Assembly: GCF_018390535.1 (NCBI RefSeq)
Contig: NZ_JAHBBW010000001.1
Span: 310,001 to 374,000 of the forward strand
Direction: 5' to 3'
Length of the DNA stretch: 64,000 nucleotides
From: Bacteroides propionicigenes
Lineage (GTDB): Bacteria; Bacteroidota; Bacteroidia; Bacteroidales; Bacteroidaceae
This document shows positions 16,845 to 25,732 of the stretch, one piece after another. Made by a program: the position numbers and the translations under genes. The notes under the pieces are model-generated. The model did no database searches, had not been told where the DNA came from, and saw only the letters and a list, made by a program, of their open reading frames with translations. The stretch's first letter is position 1. Each line of letters begins with the position of its first letter.

Positions 16845-17969
16845 TTATTTTTCACCTTCCGCTTCCTCGCATTCTTCGTCGAAAAGCAGGGCTTCGGTCG
16901 GGGTCACATCGTAATAAAAGAGCTTGTCCCGTTTGACGATCAGCTTCAGGTTTTCCGTCAGGTATTGCAGCAGTTTTATCATGACGCTGCGTCCCCGTTT
17001 GAACCCGATAGCCTCATAGGAAGCCATGAGGGCCTGCAGCACGTTCTCGAAACCTTTGATGGGCCTGTCCCCGAAAGCGGCGGAAAGTGCCTCCCGGTGC
17101 TGTTCGATGGACAAATCCATGAAGCTGCTCCGGGCTTTCGGTCTTACACTGCCGTCAAACGAATAGTTATCCACCATGACCGGCAACCCTTCGTCATCAA
17201 CGGAAAAGGCGAACGGTTTGAACTCCTTCTCGCGGATATGCAGCGCATGAACTTCACTGATAACGGGATTCTCCGCACTTTTGGTGATGACCAGCACCGT
17301 TTCCGCCTTATTGCTCATTTCCGTACCGATATGCCCGCGCACATTGTTGTCGCCCTTGTTCAGGTGTAGCACACAATGGATGTGCAGGTCGTATTTCGAC
17401 GACCACTCCATCATCTTGTTGATGACCTCCACCGATTCGCTGGTGCTGTTGATGTCGAGCATCAGGTCGCGGATGCCGTCTATGATGACCAGCCCATACC
17501 CCTTGTTCTGACGCAGGGCATAGTCGATAACCCCGATACGGACGGCAGGAGTGTATTCCCGCAGGCAAATGAAATCGAGATTCTCGTTGTCCGTCGTGGT
17601 GGGCAGCCCCGCCAGGCGGAGAATGCGTTCCAACACGTTGTGGCAATGGAAACGGCTCTGTTCAGTGTCCACGTACAGAATCCTGCGTTTGCCTTCGGGC
17701 AGGTGCGCCCGATAGTTCAAGACCTGCCGGCCCGCCAGCGACGCGGCGACGATGGCCGAGACGTTGAACGTCTTTTTCGCCTTCGCCTTACCCGTCGAAG
17801 CGCTGAAATTACCGAGCGTCGCTATGGTGGAGTTGTCAATCCATATAATCTGGGGCGGAGTCTCGTAGGTGTCCGTGGCCTTTATTTGCGATGCCGTGAG
17901 GATATCCGACAGGCGGTTCTCGTCCAGCTCCGCCCACGAGTTACGGTCAGTTCTTTTTTCGTTTTCCAT
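16845..17969 (-). CDS. RepA-like AAA ATPase (RecA fold)
   Basis: A 374-residue protein with a RecA-type ATPase core. The Walker A region is SASTGKAKAKKT at about residues 50-62, Walker B is GLVIIDGIRDLM, and a sensor-like HCVLHLNKGDNNVRGHIG follows. It resembles the RepA/Mob helicases linked to primases in Bacteroides elements. It probably unwinds DNA for replication of the circular form. The frame is open to 18,242, but the first good start is the ATG at 17969 (MENEKRTDRNSW). That start overlaps the end of the HTH gene by 23 bp, consistent with one operon. Confidence 0.82.
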   Translation of the reverse strand: MENEKRTDRNSWAELDENRLSDILTASQIKATDTYETPPQIIWIDNSTIATLGNFSASTGKAKAKKTFNVSAIVAASLAGRQVLNYRAHLPEGKRRILYVDTEQSRFHCHNVLERILRLAGLPTTTDNENLDFICLREYTPAVRIGVIDYALRQNKGYGLVIIDGIRDLMLDINSTSESVEVINKMMEWSSKYDLHIHCVLHLNKGDNNVRGHIGTEMSNKAETVLVITKSAENPVISEVHALHIREKEFKPFAFSVDDEGLPVMVDNYSFDGSVRPKARSSFMDLSIEQHREALSAAFGDRPIKGFENVLQALMASYEAIGFKRGRSVMIKLLQYLTENLKLIVKRDKLFYYDVTPTEALLFDEECEEAEGEK

Positions 17970-18351
17970 AGCGCTTCTGGTTAAAGAACGGTTGGGTTGC
18001 GGACACTTCCGTCGCCATACGCATGGCATCGTCCACCGTAGGTTCGTAGTTTTGCAAGAGCCACGCGTCCAGCTCTTCCTTCGCAAAGTAGAGCATCTTG
18101 CCGCGAGGCTTGTAGTGCGGGATTTCCTTGTTCGATGTGAGTTTGTACAACATACTTTCGGACACGCCGATATACATGCACGCCTCTTGAAAAGTGAAGA
18201 CCTTCTTGGTCGTGTAAATGGTATTTTCCAGCAAAGCCACACGCTCCAACAGACCTTCCACCGGTTCCAACTTCTTGAGAACCGCTTCTATGGCGGTCAG
18301 CCGTTCGCTCAACCGCTCCATGAATGTTGTTCTGTTTTGCATAAAATACAT
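17947..18351 (-). CDS. Helix-turn-helix protein, excisionase/regulator type
   Basis: A 134-residue protein. The first 40 residues form a coiled coil (RLSERLTAIEAVLKKLEPVE). A winged-helix excisionase-like domain follows (FTFQEACMYIGVSESMLYKL, IPHYKPRGKMLYF, KEELDAWLLQNY). Such proteins act as recombination directionality factors or local regulators. The start at 18351 has an AT-rich leader; 18342 is also possible, while the longer open frame to 18408 would run into the operator region. It overlaps the RepA-like gene by 23 bp and is preceded by a strong inverted repeat next to its -7 box. Confidence 0.8.
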   Translation of the reverse strand: MYFMQNRTTFMERLSERLTAIEAVLKKLEPVEGLLERVALLENTIYTTKKVFTFQEACMYIGVSESMLYKLTSNKEIPHYKPRGKMLYFAKEELDAWLLQNYEPTVDDAMRMATEVSATQPFFNQKRYGKRKKN

Positions 18352-18376
18352 GTTAAAATTAGACAATGGAGAGTTA

Positions 18377-18413
18377 CCTCCGTTATGCAGCGCGCTAACG
18401 GAGGTCAAAGTTA
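18377..18413 (-). promoter_or_regulatory. Promoter with adjoining palindromic operator for the HTH gene
   Basis: On the minus strand the -7 box TAACTTTG (18406-18413) is followed one base later by a perfect 9-bp inverted repeat, CCTCCGTTA at 18377-18385 and TAACGGAGG at 18396-18404. The repeat covers the expected transcription start, the usual place for a repressor site. No clear -33 TTTG is seen. Confidence 0.62.
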
Positions 18414-18431
18414 TGTGATGTGAACCGGACA

Positions 18432-18467
18432 GCCGGAAATACCGGCGTGATACTATGCACGTATCAC
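18432..18467. repeat. Two adjacent hairpins upstream of the HTH gene
   Basis: GCCGG-5-CCGGC (18432-18446) is followed immediately by GTGATAC-7-GTATCAC (18447-18467). Both are perfect. They lie between the HTH gene promoter and the stop of the next gene. They may be terminator-like structure for that gene (no T run) or recombinase/regulator sites. Confidence 0.5.
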
Positions 18468-18519
18468 GGCAATTGTCACTGTTTTATCTTTCACATACTT
18501 GGCTTTTTGGCACTTCGTG

Positions 18520-19203
18520 TTATATTTTCAGTCGGCTGACGGCTTTTCGTATGCCGAGGTTTGCCGATGTAATGTTGTTCCTCGCCGCAGACAGGGCGGA
18601 CGAGAGGCTTGAAGCGGTAACGTATCTTGTGCCGTCTTTGGACAACAGGAACCGCCCCTTGTCGAGAACCGACTGCCAGTGAGGCAGGATGAAGGTGTTT
18701 TCGAGCAACGCGTCGAACAGGACCGCCACATGGCGGATATTGTTCACACGTATGCAGAAGCCCTTCTTGCAGGCAAAAAGCGCTTCCATGTCCTCGATGC
18801 GGAGTGTGGAAACGCAAAACAGATGATAAGCGTTGGCGCAAGCCACAATACCTGTCATCTGTTCACGGGAAAAATTACAACCGAAGGAGAGAGGTGGATC
18901 GTTTCTGGAATCTTCTATACGTGAAGAGCCGAACCATACTCCGGCAATGTCGTACTTTCGTTTCAAGGCCATGCACTCCTCGAAAGAAAATGTTTCTGCG
19001 GTAAAGAGGCTTTTGACGAGACTTGTGCAATCGATCAACAGCCCTCTGATGATATGGATGTTCATTTCATGGCAATTCCTGCAAACCGCACTGTTGCAGT
19101 CGATGTACCGGTGACTGTTTATAAAGTCATCCACATAGCGGCCATACCGTTTGCCGCCTGCCATGACGTCTTGAAGATAAAGCTCCCTCGCTTCGGAGAG
19201 CAA
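18520..19203 (-). CDS. Unknown protein, probably frameshifted near its start
   Basis: An open frame of 227 codons with no ATG/GTG start; the only start in frame is the TTG at 19203. I do not recognise the product. It is Cys-containing and mixed alpha/beta (for example IDCNSAVCRNCHEMNIHIIR, with a CxxC pair). An ATG at 19301 heads a natural-looking N-terminus (MKGQNNRSSLFFEG), but it is out of frame by one base because the T tract at 19267-19273 has seven Ts rather than eight. With one more T the protein would be about 260 residues. The gene lies between the integrase and the HTH gene of element 2. Confidence 0.55.
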   Translation of the reverse strand: MLSEARELYLQDVMAGGKRYGRYVDDFINSHRYIDCNSAVCRNCHEMNIHIIRGLLIDCTSLVKSLFTAETFSFEECMALKRKYDIAGVWFGSSRIEDSRNDPPLSFGCNFSREQMTGIVACANAYHLFCVSTLRIEDMEALFACKKGFCIRVNNIRHVAVLFDALLENTFILPHWQSVLDKGRFLLSKDGTRYVTASSLSSALSAARNNITSANLGIRKAVSRLKI

Positions 19204-19421
19204 TTCGTAAAATTCTTCCGCTACATCCTGTTCCGTAGCGAAGTGGTGCAGATGTGGTCTCCCTTCAAAAAAAGAGAGGACCTGTTGTTTTGTCCTTTCA
19301 TGTCGAATTGTTTTTATGGGTTTATACTTATTATAATAGTGGCATTACTTCGACTATTTGAAAAGTCGGAGAAAAGCCGGAAATATTTACCTGTAAATTG
19401 AATTTGACATGTATAACTACA

Positions 19422-20552
19422 TCAGTCGAATAGCCCGTTGACCAAATTGACTGCTTCGTCTTTTTTCTGGTTGATGATTTTGGCGTACACCTGTGTCATT
19501 CTCACGGAGGTATGACCAAGCAGCTTCGATACGGTATAGAGATCCGCACCGAGCGTCAGCATCATGGTCGCGAATGTGTGCCGGGCCGTGTGAAAAGTAA
19601 AACGCTTGGTGATTCCGGCCGCTTCGGCCCACGGCTTGAGATACTGGTTGATGTTTGAAGGCAAGCTGAACACATGGTCATCCGCCGCCTTGTCCTCACG
19701 CTCCGGCATCCACTTCAACGCCTCGTTGGAGAGTGGCAGGTAAATCGGTTCTTTGGTCTTCTGCATAGCCACCGCCAGACGGTATTGGCCGTTATCGACA
19801 AAGACATTCTTCCATTTCAGGCCGACAATATCGCTGATACGCAGTCCGCAGAAGCAGGAAAACAGATAGGCGTTTTTAACCCTCCCATCCTGTACCGGAG
19901 TGGCAATCAACGCCCGTACCTCTTCGATGGTCATATAGGACCGCACGCTCTCCGGCATTTTGGGCTTCTCCGATTTTTCCATTTCATTAAACGGATTTCT
20001 CAACAACCGTTTAGCCCGGACGGCAGCGTTCAGGGCACCGTTGAATATCTGATAATAGGTATTGCGTGTAGATGCTGCTATCGGCTTTCCTTTAGGGCGG
20101 AAGGTCGTCAGCATGTAGTCGATATAGCCTTGGCAAAAAGCGAGGTCAACCCGATCCAACAAAAACCTTTCCCCTGCATATTCTTTCAGGATATGGGTAA
20201 CGGCCTTGATTTGACCGATGCCTTTCTTGTCGCGTTTCTCTTGGTACTCCAAATAGGTTTGCATCCAGTCCAGCAGATAAACCTTATCTGTATGGTTCAC
20301 GATACCGGCTTCGCCGCTGGTCAGTTCGATAATGCGTTTCGACTTGATGGCATTCGCAGCGGCCATTGTTATTTCATTCTGCCGACGGGTATTGTTGTCC
20401 GTTCCCGGGATAAGATACAGCTTCAGGTACTCATATGTCCGCTTGCCATTGCGGTATATATCCAGATACAGACTTTTGCTGCCATCGGACAAATCCTTCA
20501 TCCGAAGACGGATGGGCTCTTTTACTTTTTTAGGCTTCTTTATTCGTGGCAT
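19422..20552 (-). CDS. int: Tyrosine recombinase (integrase) of element 2
   Basis: A 376-residue site-specific recombinase. An N-terminal arm-binding domain (about 1-85) and a SAM-like core-binding domain (about 90-195) precede the catalytic domain. The catalytic set is complete: Arg in CGLRISDIVGL, Lys in MQKTKEPIY, His and Arg in FHTARHTFAT, His in LLGHTSVRM and Tyr in TQVYAKI. It is clearly distinct from the IntDOT-type enzyme at 31-33 kb, which lacks the first Arg. Position at the element edge with its start facing the broken helicase gene marks it as the enzyme that inserted element 2. Transcription leads into the element. Confidence 0.92.
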   Translation of the reverse strand: MPRIKKPKKVKEPIRLRMKDLSDGSKSLYLDIYRNGKRTYEYLKLYLIPGTDNNTRRQNEITMAAANAIKSKRIIELTSGEAGIVNHTDKVYLLDWMQTYLEYQEKRDKKGIGQIKAVTHILKEYAGERFLLDRVDLAFCQGYIDYMLTTFRPKGKPIAASTRNTYYQIFNGALNAAVRAKRLLRNPFNEMEKSEKPKMPESVRSYMTIEEVRALIATPVQDGRVKNAYLFSCFCGLRISDIVGLKWKNVFVDNGQYRLAVAMQKTKEPIYLPLSNEALKWMPEREDKAADDHVFSLPSNINQYLKPWAEAAGITKRFTFHTARHTFATMMLTLGADLYTVSKLLGHTSVRMTQVYAKIINQKKDEAVNLVNGLFD

Positions 20553-20770
20553 AATCGTATTCTTTCATTCGTTCTTTTTCGTATGCAAATGTACGAATTA
20601 AAACCGAAATCAAGAAACAAACAAGGAACAAAAATGTACCCAAAAAGAACTAATTAACAGAAAATAGCGAAAACAACTGAAAGAAACGATTTCTTTATAA
20701 ATGTCTGATATAAAGCCTATTTACTTGTACTTATTTGGATTTTATTTTCATCTTTAATATGTCTGTTTGT
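20553..20770. other. Right end of element 2: integrase leader and probable attachment region
   Basis: This 218-bp AT-rich stretch lies between the integrase start and the stop of the truncated helicase gene. A -7-like box TACATTTG on the minus strand (20586-20593) suits the integrase. The crossover site should lie near 20,750-20,775, but without the other junction the core cannot be defined. No tRNA is present. Confidence 0.45.
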
Positions 20771-23700
20771 TTATTGGTAATATTCCGCGATCATCTTGGC
20801 ACAGTGGCTCGCCTTGTTGTCGGGATGGTCTTCATAATTCGGGTCTATCATGCGCATGTCGAGTGCCATTTTCCGGGCATAGTCCGTGGCGATAAGCATC
20901 TTCGCCTTTTCTTCCGTTTCCGAAAGCGGCAGCCTGCCCAACAGGGTGGCATCGCCCGTCTTGGCGAACTGCATCAGCTTCTGAATGAAGTCCTCCTGCT
21001 CCGGCGTGGGCGGTATGTGGTGCAGTATCTCGTTCTTGGCGGGGCGGTCAACGCCCACATCCTCCGCCGTTCGGTAGTCCGTAATCTCATTATAGAAGGC
21101 GGCAAGCTCCGGCACTTTGATGAAGTATCGGAAACGCTCCTTCTGCACCACGTTGTTCGTCACGTTGAACTCAAAATCCGTCGTCTTCTTGGCGAATATC
21201 GCCGCCCAAGCGTCGAAACACCGGATATCCTGCCGTTCCAGCTCCTTCGGGCGCAGGTACTTGAACAGCAGATACAATTCAGTCAGCGAGTTGCTGATGG
21301 TCGTGCCGGAGAGGAACGTAGCTCCCAAATCTTTGCCCGTGCGCTCCTGTATGGTGCGTATGGCAAAGAGCATGTTCAACGCCTTCTGGCTTCCCTCGCT
21401 GTTTCCCAGCCCCGCCACACGGTCGTGTCGTGTATTGAAAGTCAGATTTTTGAACTGGTGGCTCTCATCTATGAAGATGTGGTCGATGCCCATCTGCTTG
21501 AAATCCACCACGTCGTCCGTGCGTGACTTTATGGCGTGTTCCACCTTCTCCAGCTTCGCTTCAAGGTTGTGCTTGCGCTTCTCCAATCCTTTCAGCATCG
21601 CCCGCGACACGTTCTTTCCCTGCTGGCGCAGCACTTCGAGGTTTTCCTCCACCGTGTCAAGCTCCGCTTGCAGGATGCGCTGCTGCAACTCCGGCGACTG
21701 CGGTATCTTGCCGAACTGGTCGTGCGACATGATGACACAATCGTAGTCGTTGTTCTTGATATTGTTGAAGAAACGCACGCGGTTGGCGGTCGAAAAGTCC
21801 TTTTCCGAAGCGTACAGAATACGTGCGTTGGGATATGCCGCCTGATAGGTGGCGGCAATCTCCGCGACATTGGCTTTCAGCCCGATAATCATCGGCTTGT
21901 GCGCCAGATTCAGACGCTTCATTTCATGTGCGGCGATACACATAATCAGCGTCTTGCCGGTTCCCACCTCATGGTCACAAATTCCGCCGCCGTTCTGTTT
22001 CAGCATCCAGACACAATCCATCTGCGAGGGATAGACGCTCCTGATGCCCCGGCTTGCCAAGCCTTTCAGATTGAGGTCGGGGAAAGTCTGGTGCGAGCCG
22101 TCATACTTCGGGCGCACGAAACAGTTGAACTTGCGGTTATACATCGTCGTCAGCCGCTCCTTGAACTGTGGCGACTGCTCTTCGAGCCATTCGGAGAATC
22201 CGTTTCGTATCTCGTCAATCTTGGCGTTGGCGAGCTGTATTCCCTCGCTGTCGCGCACCTTGATGTCGTTGCCATGCTCGTCCTTGCCGATGGACTTCAT
22301 CATGTCGGGGCAGGTGTTGTGCAGGGCGTGTTTCAGAAGGTGCATACCGTCATAGTTCCGGTAATACCCCTTCACCAGAAACTCGTCCGTGATTTTCATG
22401 GTGCGGTAGCCGCACGCCACCGAAAACTCGTCCATGCTGGCGGAGTAGGCGATTTTCACCTCTGTGTCAAACAGCCGGCTCATGTAGGCGGCATAGACAC
22501 CCGTCGGAATCCAGCGTTCCCCGAAATTGAAGTCCAGATCCTCGAAGGCGATGCGCGGCGGTTCGGCTTCTTTCAGAGCCTCCAACGCCTGCTTCACCTC
22601 CGGCATACGTTCACTTTCGGGGTTTTCGCCCATCCAAGCCTCTATGCGTTCCGCCTTCTCTATCACGTTTCCGGCAATAAAGCGGTCCTTAATCTCGTAA
22701 CCGGTTACGAGCGGATTGTAATAGATACGTTCTTGCAGGGCTGTGAGCAACTCCTCCGCCGTGCTGTCGGTTATCTCCCGCATATAGTCGAGATTGACCG
22801 TGCCATATTTGTTGAGCGACGCGGACAAGGCTTCTTCGGGAGAGCCTACGTTGGCATGGCTCTCCACGGAGAAGGAAACAGGACGATCGAAGATGTCCGC
22901 CTTGACAAACTTCCCGTTCTCCGCCCGTTCCAGCGAAAGGATGTCACGCCCTCCCGCGTCCATCATCACCAGCTTCACGTTCTGCTTGGCGTTGAGGTTG
23001 CCGTAACGCATGACGAACTCATCGTAACAGGTGTTCAGATGCTCACGCCACTGGACATTTGCTTCGTGTAGGTTCGATTCATAGCGGTACAGCCGCTCGT
23101 AGGCGTCACGGAGTAAAACATACTGTAACGCCTTCTCCTTCTGGTAGCCTTTCAGGTCGAGCGGCTGGAATGTGGCCCCGTAAGGCGTGATGTCCTTCAG
23201 ATAGCCGATGTTGCGGCGCGCCCTGTCAGCCACCAGCGAGCCTTCGCGCAGGTGCATCTCCGGCGTGCGGTGGTAGGCACGCGGAGAAAGGTCCACGACT
23301 TCCTCCTTCGGCTTTTCCGCTTCGATGTCGGGGAAAAGTGAAGTCGCCACCGCTTCCACTTGAGCATCGGTAGCAGCAGGCGTGGCGGCAACTTTCGGCT
23401 GTGTTTCCTCCTGTCGTGGTTGCTCTCGGGAAGTTTCCGGCACAGCTTTCACTTCCGTCTTTTCCGCCGCCACTTGTTTCTCGTTATGCTGTCTTGCCAG
23501 CTCCCGAAGTTCCTTCCTGCGTTCCGGCGTCAAACCCATCATCATTTCATAGAAGCCGTTGATGGGAGGATTGGTATCCCAGTCCAACGTGGCATAGATG
23601 TCGTCAGGGTCGGCAGGCTTGGCGGCATTGTCCGTTTTCGCCTCCTTGTTTTCCGTAACATTCTGTGTGGTCTGCGGCTTGGACGGAATGCGCCTTGTCG

Positions 23701-25126
23701 GGCTTTCCTTTTTCGCCGCCTTTTTCTTTTTGGCGGTTTTCGGTTGTTGACTGACTTCTTCCGTCATCCCCCAGAGGTCGAGCAAGGATAGCTGCACACC
23801 GTCAGAATATTTCGGACGTGGCTCTATCTCCGGTTTTTCCTCAACGGGTTGCGGTTTTTCTGTCGGAGTTTCCACCGTCTGCGCCGAAGATACCGTTTCC
23901 AATTTTATAGCAGGACGCTCTACCTCCTTTTGAACGGTAACTTTTTCTTCCGTTCCCGACTGCCGGATTGTTCCCGAATACAGACGCATGGCGAGCCTGT
24001 AATGGAAATCCTCGTCAAGCATACGGCGCAAGTCCCCGGATATGCCTGCGGTCTTGCCCTCGTGCAGATAGACCATAGCGGGTTTCCCGTAGGGGTCGGT
24101 GTCAAGTTTCGCCGTCGTATGCACGATGCGTTCCGGGTGGTGGATGAAATAGGCGTTGTCCGTCAGGTCGGTTTTCGTATCCGTCTGTATCACGGTCATC
24201 AGCCGTTCGTCCTGCGACATTTCCTTCTTGTTCAGGTGCTTTTGCAGGACAATCAGGTCGCTGCCCACCTCCGTGCCCGCGTTGTCCGTGAACAGGTTGT
24301 TGGGCAGGCGTACCGCGGATACCAGATTAGCCTGCCGGAAAAGTTCGTTACGCACGGAGGTCTTGGTGCTGTTCAATACCCCCTGCGAGGTGATAAACGC
24401 CACGATACCGCCGTCACGCACGGTATCAAGCCCTTTGAGGAAAAAATAGTTGTGTATGGCGTTCTGGGCGGAGCGTCTGCCGAAGGAATCGCTACGCTGA
24501 AACTCCGCGTCGAACACGGCGATGTCACCGAACGGGATGTTAGATACCGCCAAGTCGAAATAATTGTTGAAAGGCTTTTCAATTTTCTCAAAACCGCAGG
24601 TGCGCATTTTATGGTCTGGATATAGATGCCGCAGGATTGTCCCCGTGAGCAGATCCTTCTCGAAAGCCATCACATCCGCATCGGGGCTGTGCCGCAGCAC
24701 GGAATCCACGAACACGCCTACACCTGCCGACGGTTCGAGCATACGGGCGGGGCGGACGCTGTAATCCGCCAGCATGTCCGCGAGGGTGTCAGTTATCTCT
24801 TTTGGGGTGTAGAAAGCGGTCAGCACGGATGCTTTCAGCGAATCCACAAACCGCTTGTATTCCGTTTCGTCCTTGCTGTTCTCACGGATGAGCCTGTGCA
24901 ACTCCACCGTCGGGGCGAACAGTTCGAGGTCGGATTTCGCCCACCGGACGGCATCCGTCAGTTCCTTGGCAGGGTTCAGGATACATTTCAGACCGCCGAA
25001 ACCGCAGTACCTTTGAAGTATGGCACGCTCTTCGGTTGTCGCCGCTCTCTGTTCCCTGTCAAGGATGAATGCCGTCCGTATCGCCTCGATGTTGTCCCGT
25101 AGTTTCTGTTTGCGGTTAAACGCCAT
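20771..25126 (-). CDS. N6-adenine methylase / SNF2-type helicase, truncated at the C-terminus
   Basis: 1451 residues are present; I recall full family members of roughly 1,800-2,000. The methylase domain has motif [14 protein letters not shown] at about residue 137 and the catalytic motif SNIPFGD near residue 195. A Pro/Lys-rich linker covers about 380-600. The first helicase lobe has Walker [13 protein letters not shown] at about residue 1055 and the DEAH-like DESH in [15 protein letters not shown] near 1220. The frame then stops at [15 protein letters not shown], just where relatives run into the second helicase lobe (motifs IV-VI). The break coincides with the integrase end of element 2. 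The helicase should be inactive; the methylase half could still work. The start overlaps the DUF1896 gene by 11 bp. Confidence 0.85.
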   Translation of the reverse strand: MAFNRKQKLRDNIEAIRTAFILDREQRAATTEERAILQRYCGFGGLKCILNPAKELTDAVRWAKSDLELFAPTVELHRLIRENSKDETEYKRFVDSLKASVLTAFYTPKEITDTLADMLADYSVRPARMLEPSAGVGVFVDSVLRHSPDADVMAFEKDLLTGTILRHLYPDHKMRTCGFEKIEKPFNNYFDLAVSNIPFGDIAVFDAEFQRSDSFGRRSAQNAIHNYFFLKGLDTVRDGGIVAFITSQGVLNSTKTSVRNELFRQANLVSAVRLPNNLFTDNAGTEVGSDLIVLQKHLNKKEMSQDERLMTVIQTDTKTDLTDNAYFIHHPERIVHTTAKLDTDPYGKPAMVYLHEGKTAGISGDLRRMLDEDFHYRLAMRLYSGTIRQSGTEEKVTVQKEVERPAIKLETVSSAQTVETPTEKPQPVEEKPEIEPRPKYSDGVQLSLLDLWGMTEEVSQQPKTAKKKKAAKKESPTRRIPSKPQTTQNVTENKEAKTDNAAKPADPDDIYATLDWDTNPPINGFYEMMMGLTPERRKELRELARQHNEKQVAAEKTEVKAVPETSREQPRQEETQPKVAATPAATDAQVEAVATSLFPDIEAEKPKEEVVDLSPRAYHRTPEMHLREGSLVADRARRNIGYLKDITPYGATFQPLDLKGYQKEKALQYVLLRDAYERLYRYESNLHEANVQWREHLNTCYDEFVMRYGNLNAKQNVKLVMMDAGGRDILSLERAENGKFVKADIFDRPVSFSVESHANVGSPEEALSASLNKYGTVNLDYMREITDSTAEELLTALQERIYYNPLVTGYEIKDRFIAGNVIEKAERIEAWMGENPESERMPEVKQALEALKEAEPPRIAFEDLDFNFGERWIPTGVYAAYMSRLFDTEVKIAYSASMDEFSVACGYRTMKITDEFLVKGYYRNYDGMHLLKHALHNTCPDMMKSIGKDEHGNDIKVRDSEGIQLANAKIDEIRNGFSEWLEEQSPQFKERLTTMYNRKFNCFVRPKYDGSHQTFPDLNLKGLASRGIRSVYPSQMDCVWMLKQNGGGICDHEVGTGKTLIMCIAAHEMKRLNLAHKPMIIGLKANVAEIAATYQAAYPNARILYASEKDFSTANRVRFFNNIKNNDYDCVIMSHDQFGKIPQSPELQQRILQAELDTVEENLEVLRQQGKNVSRAMLKGLEKRKHNLEAKLEKVEHAIKSRTDDVVDFKQMGIDHIFIDESHQFKNLTFNTRHDRVAGLGNSEGSQKALNMLFAIRTIQERTGKDLGATFLSGTTISNSLTELYLLFKYLRPKELERQDIRCFDAWAAIFAKKTTDFEFNVTNNVVQKERFRYFIKVPELAAFYNEITDYRTAEDVGVDRPAKNEILHHIPPTPEQEDFIQKLMQFAKTGDATLLGRLPLSETEEKAKMLIATDYARKMALDMRMIDPNYEDHPDNKASHCAKMIAEYYQ

Positions 25127-25568
25127 ATTCCCCGATGTAAAGGACGGTTGCCCCCGTCAGCTCCGTATAGAGCAGGTCGTAATCGGAAGACAGGGCGAAG
25201 TTGTCGTCCGAAAGGTCATAGACGGAGAACACGTTGCCGACAAGCGGCAGGAGTTTATGGATAAAGGCTTCTTGTTTCTCTTCCGGCACTTCGTTGGCAA
25301 ACTCGTTCTCCACGACTTCGTGGAGCATGGCGTACCGGGAATAGTGCAACCCGCGCAGCAGTGTTTCCATCGCCAGTTCCTGCGCACCGTCGGTGGGATA
25401 GCCTTCAATCCGCGCCTTTTCATACGTTTCGGCGGCACGATCGGCGCGTTCCCGTATGAAAGCGGTGTCGGTAGCCTGTTCAAACTTGTTCGTGCGGAGG
25501 TAGTCCATCAGGTACAGACCGTAATAGGAAAAGTCGGACTGCCCTTCGTTGTTCTTCTTGTTGTTCAT
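25116..25568 (-). CDS. DUF1896 family protein
   Basis: A 150-residue acidic helical protein with the DUF1896 pattern ([23 protein letters not shown]-like [24 protein letters not shown]). No function is known for the family; it is nearly always next to the large methylase/helicase in Bacteroides conjugative elements and overlaps it here. The open frame extends to 25,724, but translation should start at the ATG at 25568. That ATG follows directly after the CCACTAAACTCCAAAGTA leader motif and lies downstream of a terminator. Confidence 0.8.
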   Translation of the reverse strand: MNNKKNNEGQSDFSYYGLYLMDYLRTNKFEQATDTAFIRERADRAAETYEKARIEGYPTDGAQELAMETLLRGLHYSRYAMLHEVVENEFANEVPEEKQEAFIHKLLPLVGNVFSVYDLSDDNFALSSDYDLLYTELTGATVLYIGEYGV

Positions 25569-25673
25569 TACTTTGGAGTTTAGTGGATTGATATTTAACG
25601 GGATAATCGGTTGGAAAAAAGGAAGAAAAAGGCACTCGGTATCCCTCCGAGTGCCGCCACTAAATCCAAAGTA
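25569..25673. repeat. Inverted pair of a leader motif around a terminator
   Basis: The minus-strand motif CCACTAAACTCCAAAGTA (25569-25586) abuts the DUF1896 ATG. A near-identical copy, CCACTAAATCCAAAGTA, lies on the plus strand at 25657-25673 and also runs into an ATG, heading a 25-codon frame that is probably not a gene. The terminator hairpin sits between them. Similar motifs precede topB and a plus-strand HTH gene. Confidence 0.6.
25626..25655 (-). terminator. Terminator after topoisomerase III
   Basis: GGCACTCGG (25631-25639) and CCGAGTGCC (25647-25655) form a perfect 9-bp stem with a 7-nt loop; on the minus strand a T-rich run follows. It separates the excision-type operon from the DUF1896-methylase unit. 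Confidence 0.8.
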
Positions 25674-25732
25674 TGAGTGTAATCCGGTATCGAAGAACAA
25701 TTCATTACTCTGAACAAGTGGCAAAGTTAATA

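Larger units (their letters stand above)
1..20770 (-). mobile_element. Element 2: nested integrative/conjugative element (integrase end and transfer operon; far end outside window)
   Basis: This is inferred from gene content. A tyrosine integrase at the right edge is followed leftward by an HTH gene, a RepA-like ATPase and a primase. After a terminator comes a long tra operon (traD position to traO), all on the minus strand. The right boundary is placed at about 20,770, where the element 1 methylase/helicase reading frame ends abruptly. The left end lies before position 1, so neither the second attachment site nor the relaxase and coupling genes can be seen. The DNA is clearly more GC-rich than the chromosome right of 33 kb. 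An alternative is one composite element with two integrases, but the truncated helicase argues for nesting. Confidence 0.65.

Noticed and set aside
21536..23071. Plus-strand open frame of 511 codons opposite the methylase/helicase gene
   Set aside because: Antisense shadow of a gene with clear methylase and helicase motifs.
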